From contig CAUJLY010000006.1 in NCBI GenBank assembly GCA_963281155.1, positions 5,270,001-5,334,000 on the forward strand: a stretch of 64,000 bases of DNA, in the 5' to 3' direction. Below, piece after piece: positions 52,201 through 64,000 of the stretch. The notes under the pieces were generated by a model that worked only from the letters and a program-made list of their open reading frames with translations, ran no database searches and was not told the DNA's origin. Each line of letters starts with the position of its first letter. Positions within the stretch are counted from its first letter, which is position 1. The position numbers and the translations under genes are program-made. The DNA is from Rhabditophanes sp. KR3021 (lineage: Eukaryota > Nematoda > Chromadorea > Rhabditida > Alloionematidae).

Positions 52201-54402
52201 AATATAAATATTATAAACAGAATAGCAAAAGAAGAGAGTTGACATTGCTATGATTGACAAAAATAAGTACAGGTAACGACGAAGCAAATCATTTCAAAAA
52301 CACACTTTCAATAACAATCAAATTTCTGTTGTCTTAATTATTTGTATTCCAGTCGAATGATAGGCTTTTGCCACTAAATAAAAAAGACATTGAAACAAAT
52401 ATTTGGAAAACTTTTATCTTTGATCATTGTTAACAGTTTTTTATTAATTTATAAAGTTAGCACATTTTTCAACGATATGCTTTTTGTTCAAAATAATTAC
52501 ATGATTGGCTATGAAAATGATTGCTCTGTGCACATACTTATTTTATACAAATATATGCATTTATATTCATCATCCAAGTGTAAGAAGATATGCCCATTCA
52601 TGTTATTCGCAAATGTGCTAACCATCATCATATAATACTAATTGAAGAGAAATGTACACAAACTACTTCAAAGCTATTTTTGGCTAAGTTAAGTAAATTT
52701 TAGATTCATGAATATTTTGAATTAATCAAGCAATAATTACAATTTAGGTGAGATAATTCATGTCAATGAATAAATCACATTTATATATGGTATATGTATA
52801 ATTATTGAAATAATCTTTCAGTCATTACACTTGCACGGTAATTATTTATACAAATATTTACTTTTTCTGACTATTATTTTTACTATTTTTAAAAAATAAA
52901 CTTTTTACCATAATTTATGTGTGTACAGAAGGTCATATATGCCATGTAAAAGAGGTTTACTAAATCAATTGGATGGTGTGTTTGTTATCTTTAAACAATT
53001 CTGCATTTGTCTGTTTCCGCTTGTAGAAAAGAAAAATACAGCATATAAATTTATATTTATATGTATGGATAGTTCATCCAAATGGCGCTTACTTTTTCAG
53101 CCCCAACCATATATGAGTATTAAAAATATGTGCATTTATAAGAAATTACTTTTGTCATCCTCATCAAATACACATACGTGCTTATTTTACATAATAACAA
53201 GGAATGGATTACTTTAACCTTGCTTGATTTTTTATATATACGTTCATTTGAATCGGTAAAAGAAGAGAAAATTAAAACAGCAAAAAGTAGATTTTGTATG
53301 TTTGAACTTGAGAGCAACGTGGAAATATGTTCAGAATAAAATGTAGGAAAAACAATTTTAAATAAATTGAAACAACTTTTATCCTTTATTATGTTAAAAA
53401 ATGAAAAGGGATGCTGTTGTAAATAAATACATAATTATAAAATTATTTAAGCATAAATCTCGTGTAGAACAAATCTATGAGTTTGATTTTAAGATCAAAT
53501 TATCGTCGATCAAAAGAAACTCTTATATTTTTCATTTACAAATTGTGCACTTTTAAATAACAAAGACTTATCTTGCCCAATTGTTTTTGATATTTTCTTC
53601 CTAAGTGTAATTGAAATGATTCGATTCATTTATATAGTTGTGATTTAATTTCGAGTCAACTGAAAAATGTAAAGCTTTCTAAAACCATTTACACATCATT
53701 GACGTTAAGAACAAACAAATTTCATCTCTTTGAATAATATTTTGTACCATTTTACGCAGTTTATGTTATCACTTATGTTATCAAAATTAATACCTTTCAA
53801 GTGTACTGTTATTAATATTAAATCTAATACCATAAGTAAGAAATTCGTTTTGTGTCTACTTTAATTATAACCATTTTATAAATCCATAAAAAATCTTAAT
53901 GTCTGATAATTTTATATAGTATATGTTTAGTCAATTGATACAATTTTGTAATGTGAAAGCTTTGTGGTAGCTGTATTTTGCTTGCATTAAGGAAAACAAA
54001 GGTGATCATGCACAAACATGATGAAATAGCTAAACAAAGAGATTATATACATACATTTAACAACACATATAATTTGTATGTTATTTTAAGCAGAGTCACA
54101 ATAGTGAAAAAATTTGATTAGGAAAATTAACTGTACAAAGGTAATCATAAAAAATATTCTAAGTTTGTTTGAACTTTGTTCCCGATTGCGTTGCTTTCAA
54201 GATAAATACATTCTTTGTAGTACCATAGATGACTTGTGCACATCATTTTTTATTTTCGTAATACACTATTTGTAAACCAAAATCATATTCACAACATAAC
54301 TAACTATTCACAAAACAATTTTTACTAAAACGCAATAACGTTTGGTTTTTAGTGCGTTAATGAAAGTCTAAAATTATTTTAGAGAAATATAAAAAATATT
54401 AT
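52201..54402. other. AT-rich intergenic stretch
   Basis: No supportable gene, RNA or repeat family seen. Confidence 0.5.
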
Positions 54403-55298
54403 TTAAACATCACTTCTAGGTTGCATCAAAAAATTTGAATTGGGATCAATTATCCTTGTTCTACTAGTATTTTGCGGCTTTTGTTGATTGTAATTAAAGC
54501 ATAAAATTATTCCAATTGCAAGTACTAATATAAAACTGGCCAATACATAAATTCTATTTCGTCCAAACAAAAAATCATAAAAATCTCGGATATGCGACTG
54601 ATCTCCAGACACACGTTTAGCTAAATACTTATCAGTCTCAATAATATTTTTGGTAATATCTTTTGCAACGGGCTCATACCAAATTTTATCGGTCGTTTTA
54701 TTAGCCATACATACGTGATAAGGATACTCCCACGAATCAAAGCAATCGCAATTGACCATTTCATTATCATCAAAGTGCGGAGTCATATTTTTACACATAA
54801 ATTGATTGCAAAATTCATCTGGCTGATTAAAACAACATCCACACTCTTTATTTCTAAAGAATAAGCCATTTTTTGCCTTTGTCACCATTGAAGATGCCTT
54901 ACCAACACACCGCATCATAAATTGCAAGCATCCTTTTTGAAAATTTGTATTTTTGCGACAAATACATACAGTTGGTGAATTCTTACTATAAATTTCTTTG
55001 TAATGGACAACATTAGAACAGAATTCTTGATTCCAATTTTTATCACAATTACATGCTTTTTCTGGGGAGGTCAACAAAAGATATGTTAATGGCGAGACAG
55101 TATCTAAAATGGATTTAATATTGTACAATGATATAAAATTAACGTTTAATATAAGATTAATGACGTGTTACAATATGCCACAGTTTCCCTACCTTTCGTG
55201 CATGAAAAAGATTTGATTTTTGATTTTGCGCAATTAATGAATGTGAATTGAAAAAGAAGTGAAATTACACATGCCAAGGTAAGTAATGATGAGTTCAT
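54403..55298 (-). CDS. Orphan Cys-rich type I membrane protein
   Basis: Exons 55298-55193 and 55103-54403 join in phase 1 across an 89-bp intron (GTAGGG..TTTTAG), giving 268 aa. Exon 1 encodes a signal peptide (MNSSLLTLACVISLLFQFTF, cut near INC). The ectodomain (about 25-205) holds roughly 18 Cys in regular groups: CNCDKNWNQEFC, CICRKNTNFQKGC, CGCCFNQPDEFC, CDCFDSWEYPYHVC. The repeated CxC...C pattern suggests three or four related disulfide modules. One membrane span (YVLASFILVLAIGIILCF, about 215-233) and a polar tail of about 35 residues follow. I do not recognise a named family. Surface receptor or adhesion protein is the most that can be said. Confidence 0.72.
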
Positions 55299-56579
55299 AT
55301 TTATTGTACAGTTGATTAATGTAAAAATAAAAGTTTTTTACATTGAAAAGATTTGATTTGGATATTAAACTTTGCTTTACATTCTATTTGTGTCAATTCA
55401 CGAAATTTTCAATGTAGCAAAAAATAAGTATAATATATAATATGAAGTGTTGTAGTTGAAATAGATTGCTTCTTTTAGTTAAATTTATGTAACAGAGGTT
55501 TTCACAAAACTTAGACTTTCTTAGCATCAAATAAAAGTGTTGCTAACGAGAAGGCTGACACAATAATATTTGGCTATTAAGTTTAGATGATGGTGAAAAG
55601 TATTTGGATGATAGCTTGGTTCTTTTAATAATAAAATTGATGTTCTTCTGAATGCTTCAAAATAATAAAGAAATTATTATTGAAAACAATTTGGACGACA
55701 AGTTTCCTAAAAGCAACCATTATATGTCAGAAGTAAGTATAAAATGAATTGAAAAAATTTTTAGTGCCGGATGCAAAATAGACACCTTTAAAATAGTTTG
55801 AATTTCTAATTTACTTGTGAATAAGGAAATGATAGTAAAAGTTAGATGTTAACACGATAACTCCTAAGAATTATACATAAATATATCTGAGATAAATGTT
55901 AACGATAAAGACGATGGATGAAAATATCAAATGGTGTTATTAAAGCTAAAAACGGTAATGAATGGATGAGGTCTATACAATTGCTTTTAGGACCAATATA
56001 TAATACACTCATTAATGAAGAAGCAAACTCAGAGGCAAAACATTAATTGCAATTATATATATGGGAGTAAACTTTTAGTTATTTAGTTATCGTTTGATTT
56101 GATATTCATAGCAGCCAAATGAACAATTATTTAAATTCCCTCATATCACTTGGCAAAACAAAAAAATTGAATTTGAAGGAAAATTGTTTAAGACAATTGA
56201 GTAAAAAAGGCAATAAATATGTACTTTCTTTTATATTATTTGATAGACTATACTCAATTGAGCAAACTTAAAAAATTCTCCTTTTTTGGTTTTTGCATTC
56301 ATATTCGGATATAATATATTTAACAAGAAACACTACTAATATAACAAAAAATAGCATTTGCTTCTTCAATTTGCAAATCTTTTTTAAACTATACAAACGT
56401 ATATCTTTAGCATTTATAAGTTGAGATGATAAACAAAAATTCATTGAAAAATAATTAATGCATAGATAATTGCTTAAAATTTAATCAAAACATATGTAGG
56501 CAATTGGTAAATTATAAGATTTACTGTATTTTTTGGCCCTTCTTCCAATTACACGGATCTTTCATTATCAATTTTTTTA
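55299..56579. other. AT-rich intergenic stretch
   Basis: Upstream of the orphan membrane gene and downstream of the SEC14L gene. No gene seen. Confidence 0.5.

Positions 56580-64000
<7,421 letters not shown>

Overview
This window is nuclear DNA from a nematode. Three lines of evidence support that. The genes are split by very short GT-AG introns, many of only 40-55 bp, with TTTTAG or TTTCAG acceptors. The protein families are typical of nematodes: ShKT domains fused to a haem peroxidase, a C-type lectin with a long disordered tail, a Core-2/I-branching glycosyltransferase, a divergent F-box protein and MAM proteins. The DNA is strongly AT-rich. I cannot name the species. All gene models below were assembled by eye, matching reading frame and intron phase across each junction; none has transcript support.

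Layout, left to right. An unrecognised helical protein (2.3 kb, minus) and a tail-less adducin-like protein (4.5-5.5 kb, minus) are followed by a neuropeptide precursor whose C-terminal peptide resembles allatostatin C (8.8-9.3 kb, plus). Next come a secreted MAM-domain gene with two alternative 3' ends (10.8-13.6 kb, plus), a single-pass membrane protein (16.1-16.7 kb, plus), CTP:phosphoethanolamine cytidylyltransferase (17.3-18.6 kb, minus), an F-box protein (20.9-22.3 kb, minus), an orphan type I membrane protein (25.2-26.2 kb, plus), a small secreted protein (27.1-27.4 kb, plus) and a TPR protein (30.0-30.6 kb, plus).

The right half holds a Core-2/I-branching glycosyltransferase (32.6-34.2 kb, plus), a C-type lectin with a glycosaminoglycan-like site and two alternative 3' ends (34.9-38.9 kb, plus), a RUN+PH protein of PLEKHM2/SKIP type (39.6-42.2 kb, plus), a double-ShKT haem peroxidase (42.9-46.7 kb, minus), a prothymosin-like acidic protein (49.2-49.6 kb, minus), a second orphan Cys-rich type I membrane protein (54.4-55.3 kb, minus) and a PRELI+CRAL-TRIO+GOLD protein of the SEC14L1/5 family with a possible internal alternative start (56.6-60.3 kb, minus).

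The genes do not form an operon or a single pathway. Themes do recur: extracellular matrix and cuticle (MAM, lectin, peroxidase, glycosyltransferase), lipid and membrane handling (PCYT2, SEC14L), organelle transport (PLEKHM2-like) and peptide signalling. Two neighbouring secreted-protein genes independently show phase-matched alternative last exons, which is the clearest structural pattern here. Large intergenic stretches are AT-rich with no supportable gene; I found no tRNA, rRNA, CRISPR array or intact transposon.
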